Part shown: positions 8,869 through 18,418 of the stretch, one piece after another
Numbering within the stretch: position 1 is the stretch's first letter
Layout: the number at the start of each line of letters is the position of its first letter
NCBI RefSeq assembly: GCF_031759225.1
Contig: NZ_CP134494.1
Span: 1,300,501 to 1,364,500 of the forward strand
Direction: 5' to 3'
Origin: Mesobacillus jeotgali
GTDB taxonomy: Bacteria; Bacillota; Bacilli; Bacillales; Cytobacillaceae
Length of the DNA stretch: 64,000 bases
The notes under the pieces: generated by a model
What the model saw: the letters and a program-made list of their open reading frames with translations, nothing else
The model's database searches: none
What the model was told of the DNA's origin: nothing
Translations under genes and position numbers: made by a program

Positions 8869-10113
8869 ATGATGGAGAAACGCAGAGTTGTTGTTACAGG
8901 GATCGGGGCTGTTACGCCTCTTGGAAATGACGCCGGAACTACCTGGAATAATATCATTGAAGGAGTATCGGGAATCGGCCCGATCACAAGACTGAATGCC
9001 GATGAATTCCCTGCAAAAGTGGCGGCAGAAGTAAAAGAATTCAATGTTGAGAACTTTATAGACAGGAAAGATGCCAGGAAGATGGACCGTTTTACTCATT
9101 ATGCAGTGGCGGCTTCATTGATGGCTGTGAAAGATTCAGGACTTGAAATCACAGATGAAAATGCTCCGCGGGTCGGTGTGTGGATCGGATCAGGCATCGG
9201 CGGGATGGAGACATTCGAGCAGCAGCACGAAACGTTCATGAACCGAGGATACCGAAGAGTCAGTCCTTTCTTCGTACCGATGATGATTCCTGATATGGCA
9301 ACAGGACAGGTATCCATCACTCTAGGAGCAAGAGGATTTAATTCCTGTACGGTCACAGCATGTGCGACTGGAACCAACTCAATCGGGGATGCTTTCAAGG
9401 TCATCCAGCGCGGCGATGCCGATGTGATGGTTACTGGCGGCGCAGAAGCTCCGATCACAAAGATGTCCTTCGCAGGATTCTGTGCGAATACAGCACTTTC
9501 TACCAACCAGGACCCGCAAAAAGCGAGCAGACCTTTCGATAAAGATCGAGATGGCTTCGTTATGGGTGAGGGCGCTGGAATCGTTGTCTTGGAAGATTTA
9601 GAGCACGCATTGGCACGCGGAGCTAAAATCTATGCAGAAATCGTGGGTTACGGCGCTACCGGCGATGCCTACCATATTACCGCTCCAGCTCCTGAAGGGG
9701 AAGGCGGCGCAAGAGCGATGAAAATGGCTCTTGACGATGCAGGCCTTGCACCAGAAGAAGTTGGGTATATCAATGCACACGGAACAAGCACCGAATATAA
9801 TGATAAATTTGAAACAATGGCCATCAAGACAGTGTTTGGCGAGCATGCATACAAGCTTGCAGTAAGCTCAACCAAATCGATGACAGGCCACTTGCTTGGT
9901 GCAGCAGGCGGAATCGAAGCGATCTTCACAATCCTCGCTTTGAAGGAAGGAATCCTGCCGCCAACCATCAACCTGGATACACCGGACCCAGATTGTGACC
10001 TCGATTATGTGCCGAACGCAGCGCGTAAGCAAGAGGTTAATGCAGCAATCAGCAACTCACTGGGCTTCGGCGGCCACAACGCCACCATCGCTTTCCGAAA
10101 ATACGAAGCATAA
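8869..10113 (+). CDS. fabF: Beta-ketoacyl-ACP synthase II FabF
   Basis: Elongation condensing enzyme of type II fatty-acid synthesis. The 414-residue product has the Cys-His-His triad of [15 protein letters not shown] (Cys about 164), NAHGTST (His about 304) and [13 protein letters not shown] (His about 341), plus the C-terminal [12 protein letters not shown]. The start ATG at 8869 lies seven bases after AAAGGAG; a second ATG follows at once. It is the second gene of the FapR-regulated fabHA-fabF operon and ends at the hairpin from 10146. Length and sequence are ordinary for Bacillus. Confidence 0.97.
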   Translation: MMEKRRVVVTGIGAVTPLGNDAGTTWNNIIEGVSGIGPITRLNADEFPAKVAAEVKEFNVENFIDRKDARKMDRFTHYAVAASLMAVKDSGLEITDENAPRVGVWIGSGIGGMETFEQQHETFMNRGYRRVSPFFVPMMIPDMATGQVSITLGARGFNSCTVTACATGTNSIGDAFKVIQRGDADVMVTGGAEAPITKMSFAGFCANTALSTNQDPQKASRPFDKDRDGFVMGEGAGIVVLEDLEHALARGAKIYAEIVGYGATGDAYHITAPAPEGEGGARAMKMALDDAGLAPEEVGYINAHGTSTEYNDKFETMAIKTVFGEHAYKLAVSSTKSMTGHLLGAAGGIEAIFTILALKEGILPPTINLDTPDPDCDLDYVPNAARKQEVNAAISNSLGFGGHNATIAFRKYEA

Positions 10114-10145
10114 TAAGTTTCGAGGGTGAGCCCCTCACAATATTG

Positions 10146-10184
10146 AAGCAGAAACCCTGTTTGATCGGGTTTCTGCTTTTTTAT
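10146..10184 (+). terminator. Terminator of fabHA-fabF
   Basis: AAGCAGAAACCC (10146-10157) pairs with GGGTTTCTGCTT (10167-10178), followed by TTTTTATTTT. Confidence 0.92.
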
Positions 10185-10433
10185 TTTGCAGACAGGGCAT
10201 TTGGGACAAAATGAAGACACTGCATTGCCCGAAAATGATTCAGCAAACGAATTTCGGTAAAAGCAAATCTTCCATAGTCTACATTTCACTTAACTGCCCC
10301 CATCCTTATCAATGAAAAACCAGACTTAAGCCCTCATGAACTAAACAGAAAAAATACCTAAATCTATTTTCCTGAAAAAGTATTATTCGTTCAAAAAGCA
10401 TACTTCTAAAAAATATTCGAGGAATATTATCTT

Positions 10434-10460
10434 AAAAAAAGTAATGAAAGTGTAATAAAA
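10434..10460 (+). promoter_or_regulatory. Probable promoter segment of appDFABC
   Basis: A -10-like TGTAATAA (TAATAA at 10453-10458) sits in a 27-base segment that matches 17295-17321 upstream of the second operon at most positions (A-tract, GTA-TG-AA-TGTAATAAA). The -35 is weak here. Confidence 0.5.
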
Positions 10461-10483
10461 GGGCGGCGTTTCTAATAATTAAT

Positions 10484-10498
10484 AATTATCAGAATCTT
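10484..10498 (+). promoter_or_regulatory. CodY-like site upstream of appD
   Basis: AATTATCAGAATCTT matches the CodY consensus AATTTTCWGAAAATT at 12 of 15 positions, about 25 bases after the -10-like element. Confidence 0.55.
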
Positions 10499-10560
10499 CT
10501 CCTGAACAGAAAATCAAATCTTTTATATCAATTCATTTGGATAGGCGGTGTGCAAGAATC

Positions 10561-11544
10561 GTGACAGCCTTATTGGAGCTAAAAAATCTAAAAACCTATT
10601 TTAAAAGGAAAAAGTCAGTGATTCCAGCAGTAGATGGAGTGGACCTTGTCATCAATAAAGGGGAAACTGTCGCATTGGTGGGTGAGTCGGGATCTGGAAA
10701 AAGTATTACTTCTCTATCAATCATGCGATTGATTCCCAGTCCACCCGGGGAAATTGTGGACGGGCAGATTCAATTTGATGGCCGGGATCTGGTGAAAGCA
10801 AGTGAGGAAGAAATGTGCAGGATCCGCGGCAATGACATCTCGATGATTTTCCAGGAGCCGATGACATCACTGAATCCTGTGCTTACCATTGGGGAACAGA
10901 TCACGGAAGTCCTGACATACCACCAGGGACTCAATCAGGCAATGGCTAAGAAAAAGGCGATTGAGATGCTAGAACTCGTTGGTTTTTCGCGTGCCAAGGA
11001 GATCATCAATGATTATCCTCACCGTCTTTCTGGAGGGATGAGGCAGAGGGTGATGATCGCCATGGCGATGAGCTGCAACCCGAAGCTTTTGATTGCGGAT
11101 GAGCCGACAACAGCTTTGGACGTGACCATCCAGGCGCAAATCCTGGATTTGATGAAGGATTTGAGTACGAAATTCAATACATCCATCCTGATTATCACAC
11201 ATGATCTCGGGGTGGTGTCTGAAGTTGCTGACCGGGTCGTGGTCATGTATGCGGGCCAAGTGGTGGAAGAAGCAATGGTGGAAGATTTATTTGAAAATCC
11301 ACTCCATCCTTACACAAACGGTCTCATGGGTTCAATTCCATCCATAGACGAAGATCATGAACGGCTTGCCTCTATTGAAGGAAATGTTCCATCGCCCGAG
11401 AATTTGCCGAAAGGCTGTCGATTTGCTCCACGCTGTCCACATGCTTTTGACCGCTGTTTCAGTGAAACGCCGAGTCTTCTGAGGAAATACAGCACCCGGT
11501 CTGTAAGGTGTTTTTTACATGATGGCAAGGAGGTGGAGAAATGA
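10561..11544 (+). CDS. appD: AppD, oligopeptide ABC transporter ATPase
   Basis: One of two nucleotide-binding subunits of an oligopeptide importer. The 327-residue protein has Walker A GESGSGKS (about 42-49), Q-loop [13 protein letters not shown] signature LSGGMRQRV (about 157), Walker [13 protein letters not shown] and the switch His ITHDLG. The C-terminal peptide-transporter tail carries a four-Cys cluster (C-x5-C-x6-C-x17-[16 protein letters not shown] onward) of the kind that can bind an Fe-S cluster in Dpp-type ATPases. A frame opens at 10537, but the GTG at 10561 gives [14 protein letters not shown], the expected start; the ribosome-binding site (AGGCGGTG) is mediocre. It is first in appDFABC and overlaps appF by ATGA. 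Confidence 0.93.
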   Translation: MTALLELKNLKTYFKRKKSVIPAVDGVDLVINKGETVALVGESGSGKSITSLSIMRLIPSPPGEIVDGQIQFDGRDLVKASEEEMCRIRGNDISMIFQEPMTSLNPVLTIGEQITEVLTYHQGLNQAMAKKKAIEMLELVGFSRAKEIINDYPHRLSGGMRQRVMIAMAMSCNPKLLIADEPTTALDVTIQAQILDLMKDLSTKFNTSILIITHDLGVVSEVADRVVVMYAGQVVEEAMVEDLFENPLHPYTNGLMGSIPSIDEDHERLASIEGNVPSPENLPKGCRFAPRCPHAFDRCFSETPSLLRKYSTRSVRCFLHDGKEVEK

Positions 11545-12563
11545 TCTCAACAAGTGAATCCCCGGAAAATAAAACAACGGAAAACAACTCTGAAATCTTG
11601 CTTGAATTACAGGATTTAAAGAAACACTTTCCTATCAAATCCGGCTTGCTGCAAAAGACAGTTGGTCATATAAAGGCAGTTGACGGAATAAATTTGAAGG
11701 TGAATAAGGGAGAAACATTGGGAATCGTCGGAGAATCAGGCTGCGGGAAGTCGACTGTCGGCAGAACCATCATCCGACTCTATGAACCTACCGATGGAAA
11801 AGTCATCTTCAATGGCAAGGATATCTCCCATCTTTCTGAGAGCGAACTGCGGAAGGATGTACGCAAAAATATCCAGATGATCTTCCAGGATCCTTTTGCT
11901 TCCCTCAATCCGAGGAAAACTTTGAGATCGATCATCAGGGAGCCCCTTGATACTCACCATATTTACAGAGGCAAAGAGCGGGACGAACATGTCGAGAGTT
12001 TATTAGAAAAGGTTGGCTTGAATGCTTCCTTTATCAATCGTTATCCACATGAATTTTCCGGAGGGCAGAGGCAGAGAATCGGGATAGCCAGGACACTCGC
12101 ATTGAACCCGGAAATGATTATCGCTGACGAAGCAGTGTCAGCACTGGATGTCTCGATTCAGGCACAAATCATCAATTTGATGGAAGACCTTCAGGAAGAA
12201 TTCGGTCTTACTTATCTTTTTATCTCTCATGACTTAAGCGTGGTGAGGCATATAAGTGACAGGGTAGGGGTTATGTACCTGGGAAAAATGATGGAGCTTG
12301 CCTCCAAGAAAGAGCTTTATGCAGAACCGCTGCATCCATACACACAGGCTTTGCTGTCAGCTGTACCGGTTCCGAGGAAAAAAGGAGTTATGAAACGGGA
12401 GCGGATCATCCTGAAAGGGGAGCTTCCAAGTCCGTCAAATCCACCCACCGGGTGTGTATTCCATACAAGGTGCCCAGCCGCATTTGACCTTTGCAAACAA
12501 GTGAATCCTGACTTCAAAGAAGTCAAGAGCAATCATTTTGTCGCCTGCCATCTATATACATAG
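11541..12563 (+). CDS. appF: AppF, oligopeptide ABC transporter ATPase
   Basis: Partner ATPase of AppD. The 340-residue protein has Walker [10 protein letters not shown]-loop FQDPFASLNPR, signature [12 protein letters not shown], and Walker B MIIADEAVSALD, in which Ala replaces the usual Pro after the catalytic Glu. The switch is SHDLSVV. The tail cluster GCVFHTRCPAAFDLC with a further Cys 17 residues on repeats that of AppD. The N-terminus has about 20 extra polar residues before the ILLELQDLKKHF core. The start ATG at 11541 overlaps the appD stop by four bases and follows AAGGAGGTGGAGAA, so the two ATPases should be made together. Confidence 0.94.
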   Translation: MISTSESPENKTTENNSEILLELQDLKKHFPIKSGLLQKTVGHIKAVDGINLKVNKGETLGIVGESGCGKSTVGRTIIRLYEPTDGKVIFNGKDISHLSESELRKDVRKNIQMIFQDPFASLNPRKTLRSIIREPLDTHHIYRGKERDEHVESLLEKVGLNASFINRYPHEFSGGQRQRIGIARTLALNPEMIIADEAVSALDVSIQAQIINLMEDLQEEFGLTYLFISHDLSVVRHISDRVGVMYLGKMMELASKKELYAEPLHPYTQALLSAVPVPRKKGVMKRERIILKGELPSPSNPPTGCVFHTRCPAAFDLCKQVNPDFKEVKSNHFVACHLYT

Positions 12564-12651
12564 GGCAGCTGCAAGATTTGAAGGGAGGAGATAGGAACAC
12601 CTTTCTGCTTGTCTCTAAAAAACTAGTAAAAAAATTTAAGGGGGAAAAAAT

Positions 12652-14304
12652 GTGAAATTAAGAAAAGCTTCCTGGTTATTAATCAGTCTTACCCTGATCC
12701 TGTCGATCTTCCTGACAGCATGTACAGGAAATCAAGCTGAGGATCCGAAAGAAACTCCTGGAGATGATGGCACGAAAGAAGAGGAGCAGGCCTCTGGTCC
12801 GCAGCAAGGCGGAGATTTAATCATTGGTTCTACTGGAGCGCCTACTGTATTCAACCCGCTTTATTCTACTGATACATCCAGCTCTGACATTGAAGGCTTC
12901 ATATATGACAGCCTTGTATCATCAGACACGGAGTTCAACCCGACAATGAGCATGGCGGAGTCAATCGATATTTCTGAGGATGGGCTGACATTCACAGCCA
13001 AATTGAAAAAGGGGATCAAATGGCATGACGGAGAAGAGTTCACTGCCGATGACGTTGTATTCACTTTCAGCATTCCAAAAAATCCTGATTATAATGGTGA
13101 GCGCGGATCTGCCTTTGAAGCAATGGAGTCTGTCACAAAAGTTGATGACTATACTGTCGAGTTCAAGCTGAGCAAGAAGGATGCATCCTTCTATCCGGTT
13201 TCGCTAAGCTATTTCATCCTGCCTGAACATATCCTTAAGGATGTACCTGTTGCAGAGCTTGGCGAGCATGAATTTAATACGAAAAGCCCGATTGGTACTG
13301 GTCCGTTCAAATTCGTAGAATGGAAAGACGGAGAGTATGTAAAGGTAGAAGCATTTGATGACTATTTTAAAGGCCGTCCATATCTTGATACGCTCACCTA
13401 TAAGATCGTGCCTGATATGGATGCGATGATCGCACAAATCCAGGCTGGAGATATCCACTTCGCGGCAGGTGTTCCTGGAACTGATATTGAAACTGTAAAA
13501 TCATTCCCGGGAGTTAAAGTGGAGTCCGGTCTTGGTCTTTCATACACATATTTAGGTTACAACCAGAAGAATGATCTGTTCAAAGACAAAAAAGTCCGTC
13601 AGGCAATCACTCATGCCATTGACAGGGAAGCAATCGTCAGCTCTGTCATGAATGGTGACGGAAAAGTGGCGCATGTCCCAGAAAGTCCACTATCGTTTGC
13701 ATACAATGAGGATGTTCCTAAATTTGAATTTGACGTTGAAAAAGCAAAATCTTTACTAGCTGAGGCTGGCTGGAAGGACTCAGATGGTGACGGGATTCTT
13801 GATAAGGACGGCAAGAAATTCTCCTTTACGGTAAAAACAAACCAGGGTAACAAAGTAAGGGAAGATATTGTCGTGGTCCTTCAGGAGCAATTAAAGGAAG
13901 TTGGAATCGAAGCGAAGCCTGAAATCGTTGAATGGAGTGCGTTCATCGAGCAAATCTCGGCTCCAAACTGGAATTACGACGCCCTTGTGCTTGGATGGAG
14001 CTTGTCTACATTCCCGGATCAGTATGATATTTTCCACACAAGCCAGATGGAAGAAGGCTTGAACTTCGTTTGGTACTCGAATCCTGAAGCGGATAAGCTG
14101 ATGGAAGAAGCTAAGCAAATCCTTGATCAGGATGAGTATAAAGCAGCTTATGCCGACATTTATAAGATGCTGGCAGAAGACCAGCCGTACACTTTCCTTT
14201 ACTATCCAAATGTCCACAGGGTCATGCCGGCTAATCTGGAAGGCTATGTATTCCACGCGAAGGATGATTTCTACGATATCTCCAAGTGGTGGCTGAAAAA
14301 ATAG
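12652..14304 (+). CDS. appA: AppA, oligopeptide-binding lipoprotein
   Basis: Substrate-binding lipoprotein (SBP family 5) that captures peptides outside the membrane. The 550-residue precursor has a signal segment ending in a LTAC lipobox (Cys about 24), an acidic linker (EDPKETPGDDGTKEEEQ), then the family core: GGDLIIGSTGAPTVFNPLY, KKGIKWHDGEEFTADDVVFT and SPIGTGPFKF. The start is a GTG at 12652 behind AAGGGGGAAAAAAT. It is the third gene of the app operon. B. subtilis app takes up oligopeptides and can compensate for Opp in sporulation and competence; the same role is inferred here. Confidence 0.94.
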   Translation: MKLRKASWLLISLTLILSIFLTACTGNQAEDPKETPGDDGTKEEEQASGPQQGGDLIIGSTGAPTVFNPLYSTDTSSSDIEGFIYDSLVSSDTEFNPTMSMAESIDISEDGLTFTAKLKKGIKWHDGEEFTADDVVFTFSIPKNPDYNGERGSAFEAMESVTKVDDYTVEFKLSKKDASFYPVSLSYFILPEHILKDVPVAELGEHEFNTKSPIGTGPFKFVEWKDGEYVKVEAFDDYFKGRPYLDTLTYKIVPDMDAMIAQIQAGDIHFAAGVPGTDIETVKSFPGVKVESGLGLSYTYLGYNQKNDLFKDKKVRQAITHAIDREAIVSSVMNGDGKVAHVPESPLSFAYNEDVPKFEFDVEKAKSLLAEAGWKDSDGDGILDKDGKKFSFTVKTNQGNKVREDIVVVLQEQLKEVGIEAKPEIVEWSAFIEQISAPNWNYDALVLGWSLSTFPDQYDIFHTSQMEEGLNFVWYSNPEADKLMEEAKQILDQDEYKAAYADIYKMLAEDQPYTFLYYPNVHRVMPANLEGYVFHAKDDFYDISKWWLKK

Positions 14305-14380
14305 GATCAGGATGGGAGGGAAGGGAGAGTCCCTTCCCTTTCAAATTTAATAATCTCTCAATTTCAAAAGGAGAATTGCC

Positions 14381-15331
14381 ATGCTATCTTATATCATTCG
14401 CCGAATACTGATGGCCATTCCATTGTTGCTGGGCATTACCATCGTCTCTTTTGCCATCATGAAGCTGGCCCCCGGGGATCCTGCGAGCTTGATGATGGAT
14501 CCTACGATCAGCCCTGAGGACAAGGCCAGATTCATGGAAAGGTACGGTCTTAATGATCCGATCCATATCCAATATTTAAAGTGGCTCGGAGCCATGCTTC
14601 AGGGAGACTTTGGGACTTCATTGATCCGCAAAGGGGTACCTGTAATAGAAATGATCATGAACAGGATGCCGAATACCATTTTATTAATGGTAGTTTCGAC
14701 ATTGCTGGCCATGTTGATTTCGATTCCTTTTGGTGTCATATCGGCTACAAGACCGTATTCAAAGCTAGACTATACAGTAACGGTTACATCTTTTTTGGGA
14801 GTTGCAACACCAAACTTCTTTCTTGGGTTGATTTTGATCATGGTTTTTGCTGTCCAGAATAACTTGTTTCCGACTGGAGGGGTGGCAACTTTGAATGCGC
14901 CATTCAGTCTCTGGGACAGGATCCACCATTTGATCATGCCGGCATTCGTTCTGGCTGCAGCAGACATGGCAGGACTGACAAGGTATACAAGATCGAGCAT
15001 GATGGAAGTGATCAAGCAGGATTATATGCGGACTGCGAGAGCTAAGGGCTTTAAGGAGAACAAGGTTATTTACAAGCACGGTCTTCGAAATGGATTGATT
15101 CCAGTCATCACGATTTTTGGCTTGATGATTCCTTCCTTCATTGGCGGAGCAGTCATCGTTGAAAAAATTTTCACATGGCCGGGAATTGGCTTGCTATTCG
15201 TGGATTCGGCGTTCCAGAGGGATTATCCGGTTCTGATGGGATTGACTGTCATCTCGGCAGTGTTCGTTGTGATCGGCAACTTGATCGCGGACATCCTGTA
15301 CGCAATTTTTGATCCAAGGATCGAGTATTAA
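14381..15331 (+). CDS. appB: AppB, oligopeptide transporter permease
   Basis: A 316-residue membrane permease with the N-terminal OppB_N segment (MLSYIIRRILMAIPLLLGIT) and five further membrane spans. It has the EAA loop that contacts the ATPases (DYMRTARAKGFKENKVIYKH, then LRNGLIPVIT) and a C-terminal YAIFDPRIEY. The start ATG at 14381 follows AAAAGGAGAATTGCC. A 76-base gap after appA holds no clear terminator. It pairs with AppC to form the transmembrane channel. Confidence 0.95.
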   Translation: MLSYIIRRILMAIPLLLGITIVSFAIMKLAPGDPASLMMDPTISPEDKARFMERYGLNDPIHIQYLKWLGAMLQGDFGTSLIRKGVPVIEMIMNRMPNTILLMVVSTLLAMLISIPFGVISATRPYSKLDYTVTVTSFLGVATPNFFLGLILIMVFAVQNNLFPTGGVATLNAPFSLWDRIHHLIMPAFVLAAADMAGLTRYTRSSMMEVIKQDYMRTARAKGFKENKVIYKHGLRNGLIPVITIFGLMIPSFIGGAVIVEKIFTWPGIGLLFVDSAFQRDYPVLMGLTVISAVFVVIGNLIADILYAIFDPRIEY

Positions 15332-15343
15332 GGGGAGGTAAAC

Positions 15344-16258
15344 ATGGCAAAAACAAATCTAGCCGGAAATCAATCTGGCAGCCTGGAAATGCATGGAGTA
15401 AACACCTCGCATGACACAATGCTTGGGATCATAGTCAGGAAATTTGTGAAAAATAAACTTGCCGTATTCGGAGGCATTTTCCTGATCATCATCATAACTG
15501 CTGCTCTGTTAGCGCCAATGATTGCCCCGTACTCACCTTCCAAGCAAAACTTGCTTTTAAAATTGCAGCCGCCGAACAGTGAGAATTGGCTTGGTACTGA
15601 TAGGTTTGGCAGGGACATGTTTTCAAGACTTTTATACGGAGCAAGAATTTCACTTTTAGTCGGATTCGCATCGGTTTTGGGCTCCATTACGATCGGTACC
15701 TTCCTCGGAGCAGTCGCTGGCTATGTTGGCGGGATCGTAGATGCGATGATCATGCGATTTGTCGATATCATACTTTCAATCCCATCAATCTTCCTATTGA
15801 TCACATTAGTCACGATCTTCAAGCCAGGAGTGGATAAATTGATTTTGATCTTCGCGCTCTTGGGATGGACAACTACTGCACGACTTGTCAGAGGTGAGTT
15901 CCTGTCATTAAGGTCGAGGGAATTTGTCCTGGCATCCAAAACGATTGGCACTAAAACGCCTATGATTATTTTCTCCCATATTTTGCCGAATGCGATGGGT
16001 CCAATCATCGTATCAGCCACATTGGCAGTTGGCTATGTCATCTTGGCCGAATCAGGCTTGAGCTATTTGGGTCTGGGGATCCAACCGCCGCACGCAAGCT
16101 GGGGGAATATGCTCCAGGACGCACAGAATTTTACAATTCTCCTGAAATCATGGTGGTATCCGCTTGCCCCAGGATTGATGATCCTGCTGACCGTCATTTG
16201 TTTCAACTTTGTAGGGGATGGACTGAGGGATGCTCTTGACCCGAAGATTAACGAATAA
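15344..16258 (+). CDS. appC: AppC, oligopeptide transporter permease
   Basis: A 304-residue DppC/OppC-type permease: a cytoplasmic N-terminal arm (about 1-30), the first span [20 protein letters not shown], the conserved [20 protein letters not shown] motif, the EAA loop ([20 protein letters not shown]) and a C-terminal [11 protein letters not shown]. It begins 13 bases after appB behind AGGGGAGGTAAAC. It is the last gene of the operon; the terminator lies at 16304-16330. Confidence 0.95.
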   Translation: MAKTNLAGNQSGSLEMHGVNTSHDTMLGIIVRKFVKNKLAVFGGIFLIIIITAALLAPMIAPYSPSKQNLLLKLQPPNSENWLGTDRFGRDMFSRLLYGARISLLVGFASVLGSITIGTFLGAVAGYVGGIVDAMIMRFVDIILSIPSIFLLITLVTIFKPGVDKLILIFALLGWTTTARLVRGEFLSLRSREFVLASKTIGTKTPMIIFSHILPNAMGPIIVSATLAVGYVILAESGLSYLGLGIQPPHASWGNMLQDAQNFTILLKSWWYPLAPGLMILLTVICFNFVGDGLRDALDPKINE

Positions 16259-16303
16259 GATCTGGTCACAGGTTGGGATACCAAGACACTTATATGAACA
16301 CTG

Positions 16304-16330
16304 AAAAGCCAGGGGCCTCTCTGGCTTTTA
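16304..16330 (+). terminator. Terminator of appDFABC
   Basis: AAAAGCCAG (16304-16312) pairs with CTGGCTTTT (16321-16329), loop of eight bases, followed by a short T-rich tail. Confidence 0.75.
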
Positions 16331-16434
16331 TCTTATGTTGGGAAAATTTTCGTGAGTGAAGAACGCTTTCGAACCATTGACTGTTAAATTCATAAAATAG
16401 GTGTAAAAAAGGAAGACAGTGGAGGGAATGCAAT

Positions 16435-17217
16435 GTGATCGTAAGGACAGATAATTGGCTTGAAACTGATTTTGACGATACAAAGAAGATATGTGAAAAA
16501 CTGCTTGACCATTTTCATGGAGCCGATGATCCCAAAAAGGTCTACTCCTATTTAAAGAACTTCGGCATGTACAAGCCGGATCGCAAAAACAAAGGGATAT
16601 TCGAGAAGCTGAAAATAGAAGGGTACTGGAATCGGATAGAGAAAATTTTTATTAAATACAAACGAAAATGGAATGGGCCGGATATTCCGATTTTTATTTT
16701 TCCAATGGATCAATCGAATGCCAGGTTGATGAGGGAAGGGAAAGGGAAATCCGGTCTATCCTTCATAGATAAAATGTTCCTCTTTCTGTCCCCGATCGAT
16801 GATGAGAGAGAATTGGAGGCATTATTTGTACATGAATACCACCATGTTTGCAGGATGAAGGCACAAAAGAAGAACCCTGAAGAATATACTCTCCTTGATT
16901 CAATGATCTTAGAGGGCTTAGCTGAGCATGCTGTTGCCGAAAATTGCGGTGTACCGTACACAGGGGAATGGAGCAAGCGATATTCGACAAAAAAACTGGC
17001 TGATTTTTGGGGAAAAGATATTGAAAACAAGCTTTCAATTACGAGGAAAGACCGTGACCATGATGAGATTTTGTTTGGATTAGGCAGCAGGCCCAGGCTC
17101 CTAGGCTATGCGATTGGCTATGAATTAGTAAAACAATATAAACAATATGGAAATTTTACTGAAAAAGCATCATTTAAGATTTCTTCTTCTGAATTTACAA
17201 AGTTGCTAAAATTTTAA
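16435..17217 (+). CDS. yjaZ: YjaZ, putative Zn-dependent protease (DUF2268)
   Basis: A 260-residue protein with a HExxH zinc-protease motif (ALFVHEYHHVCRM, about residues 125-137) and a downstream LLDSMILEGLAEHAVAE whose Glu is placed as a third metal ligand; this is the DUF2268 pattern. The N-terminal part is polar, and no signal peptide is visible, so a cytosolic or unusual location is likely. The start GTG at 16435 follows GTGGAGGGAATGCAAT. It sits alone between the two app-type operons; in B. subtilis yjaZ lies just before appD. Substrate unknown. Confidence 0.85.
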   Translation: MIVRTDNWLETDFDDTKKICEKLLDHFHGADDPKKVYSYLKNFGMYKPDRKNKGIFEKLKIEGYWNRIEKIFIKYKRKWNGPDIPIFIFPMDQSNARLMREGKGKSGLSFIDKMFLFLSPIDDERELEALFVHEYHHVCRMKAQKKNPEEYTLLDSMILEGLAEHAVAENCGVPYTGEWSKRYSTKKLADFWGKDIENKLSITRKDRDHDEILFGLGSRPRLLGYAIGYELVKQYKQYGNFTEKASFKISSSEFTKLLKF

Positions 17218-17232
17218 TAATTTTAAAACATT

Positions 17233-17260
17233 AAAAAACCCAATAACCATGGGTTTTTTT
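17233..17260 (+). terminator. Terminator of yjaZ
   Basis: AAAAAACCCA (17233-17242) pairs with TGGGTTTTTT (17250-17259) across a 7-base loop, with flanking A and T tracts. Confidence 0.85.
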
Positions 17261-17290
17261 ACTATATCTAAAAAATTATAAATTTCCCAA

Positions 17291-17319
17291 TTGAAAAAAA
17301 AGTATTGCAAATGTAATAA
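17291..17319 (+). promoter_or_regulatory. Probable promoter of the second app-type operon
   Basis: TTGAAA (17291-17296), a 17-base spacer, then TAATAA (17314-17319). The surrounding 27 bases match the segment at 10434-10460 upstream of appD. Confidence 0.55.
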
Positions 17320-17350
17320 ATCTGTAATAACATTTTATTAAAATATATCG

Positions 17351-17365
17351 AATTTGCAGAATATT
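17351..17365 (+). promoter_or_regulatory. CodY-like site upstream of the second app-type operon
   Basis: AATTTGCAGAATATT matches the CodY consensus AATTTTCWGAAAATT at 13 of 15 positions, 31 bases after the -10-like element. Confidence 0.65.
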
Positions 17366-17395
17366 TTATTATTTAAAATGTGAGAAGGTGTCCTA

Positions 17396-18418
17396 ATGAG
17401 CAACTATTCAATACATAAAGAAGCACCTTTGCTTGAAGTCAAGAACCTTGAGACAGCATTCAATATCGATGGCGAATATTATAATGCTGTAGACAAGGTG
17501 AGTTTTGCTGTCAAACCAAGGCAGATTGTCGGGGTTGTTGGCGAATCAGGGTGCGGGAAATCAGTTATGAGCTTATCGGTCATGCAGCTCCTTCCAAAAG
17601 GGGTTGGAAAGATCCGCGGCGGAGAGATTGTTTTTGAGGGAGTTCATCTCGAAAAGTTATCCGAAAAGGAAATGAATAAAATTCGCGGACGCGACATTTC
17701 AATGATCTTCCAGGAGCCGATGACATCGATGAATCCAGTTTTTACGATAGGATTCCAGCTGCAGGAAGTATTGTTTAACCACACGAAAATCTCTAAAGCA
17801 GAAGCAAGGCAGAAAAGCATTGCGTTATTGAAAAGTGTAGGCATTTCCCGCCCAGAGAAAATCGTAGATGAGTATCCGCACCAGCTATCCGGCGGTATGA
17901 GACAAAGGGTTATGATAGCGATGGCCATTGCAAACCAGCCAAAGCTTCTTATTGCGGACGAGCCTACAACAGCATTGGATGTAACAGTCCAAGCCCAGAT
18001 TCTCGATTTGCTTAAGAGTATCCAGGAAGTAAATGATATGTCAGTCATCATGATCACTCATGACCTTGGCGTTGTTGCAGAGATGTGTGATGAAGTCATC
18101 GTAATGTATGCAGGCCGGATCGTAGAACGTGCTGATGTTGACACACTTTTCTATAACCCGAAGCATCCATACACAGAATTGATGATGGGTGCCATTCCTA
18201 AGATGGATGAAGACAAAGAAGAACTAAGCTCAATCAAAGGGATTGTCCCTTCGCTTAAAAATATGCCAGCAACTGGCTGCCGTTTCGCAAACCGTTGTCC
18301 GAAAGCAATGCCAGAGTGTACTAGTATCACTCCACAGCTTGGAGAAATCGAGCAAGGACATGAAGTGGCGTGCATTCTATATGAAGCAAGTATGCCAAAA
18401 GAAGGGGTTAAGGCATAA
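17396..18418 (+). CDS. Oligopeptide ABC transporter ATPase, AppD/DppD-like (second operon)
   Basis: A 340-residue ATPase with Walker [10 protein letters not shown]-loop FQEPMTSMNP, signature [12 protein letters not shown], Walker [13 protein letters not shown] and switch ITHDLGVV. The tail holds a four-Cys cluster (GCRFANRCPKAMPEC and a further Cys) as in AppD. The first residues, SIHKEAPLLEVKNLETAF, lead straight into the ABC core. The start ATG at 17396 follows GAGAAGGTGTCCTA. It is first in a D-F-A-B-C operon laid out exactly like app and likely a diverged duplicate. The imported substrate is unknown; a di- or oligopeptide is inferred. Confidence 0.92.
   Translation: MSNYSIHKEAPLLEVKNLETAFNIDGEYYNAVDKVSFAVKPRQIVGVVGESGCGKSVMSLSVMQLLPKGVGKIRGGEIVFEGVHLEKLSEKEMNKIRGRDISMIFQEPMTSMNPVFTIGFQLQEVLFNHTKISKAEARQKSIALLKSVGISRPEKIVDEYPHQLSGGMRQRVMIAMAIANQPKLLIADEPTTALDVTVQAQILDLLKSIQEVNDMSVIMITHDLGVVAEMCDEVIVMYAGRIVERADVDTLFYNPKHPYTELMMGAIPKMDEDKEELSSIKGIVPSLKNMPATGCRFANRCPKAMPECTSITPQLGEIEQGHEVACILYEASMPKEGVKA

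Larger units (their letters stand above)
10185..10560. other. Intergenic control region of the first app operon
   Basis: About 375 bases without a gene. The first half has no recognised signal. The second half carries a promoter-like segment (10434-10460), shared with the second app-type operon, and a CodY-like site (10484-10498). A 94-codon minus-strand frame here runs through the fabF terminator and is rejected. Confidence 0.55.

Noticed and set aside
10190-10260. GGGACAAAATGAAGACA...CCCGAAAATG as a decayed 52-bp repeat unit
   Set aside because: The words resemble array A, but neither the 25-base nor the 19-base spacing is kept.
10005-10289. 94-codon minus-strand frame containing CPKCPVCK
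   Set aside because: The Cys pattern is tempting, but the frame crosses the fabF terminator and the end of fabF in antisense, with no start signals.
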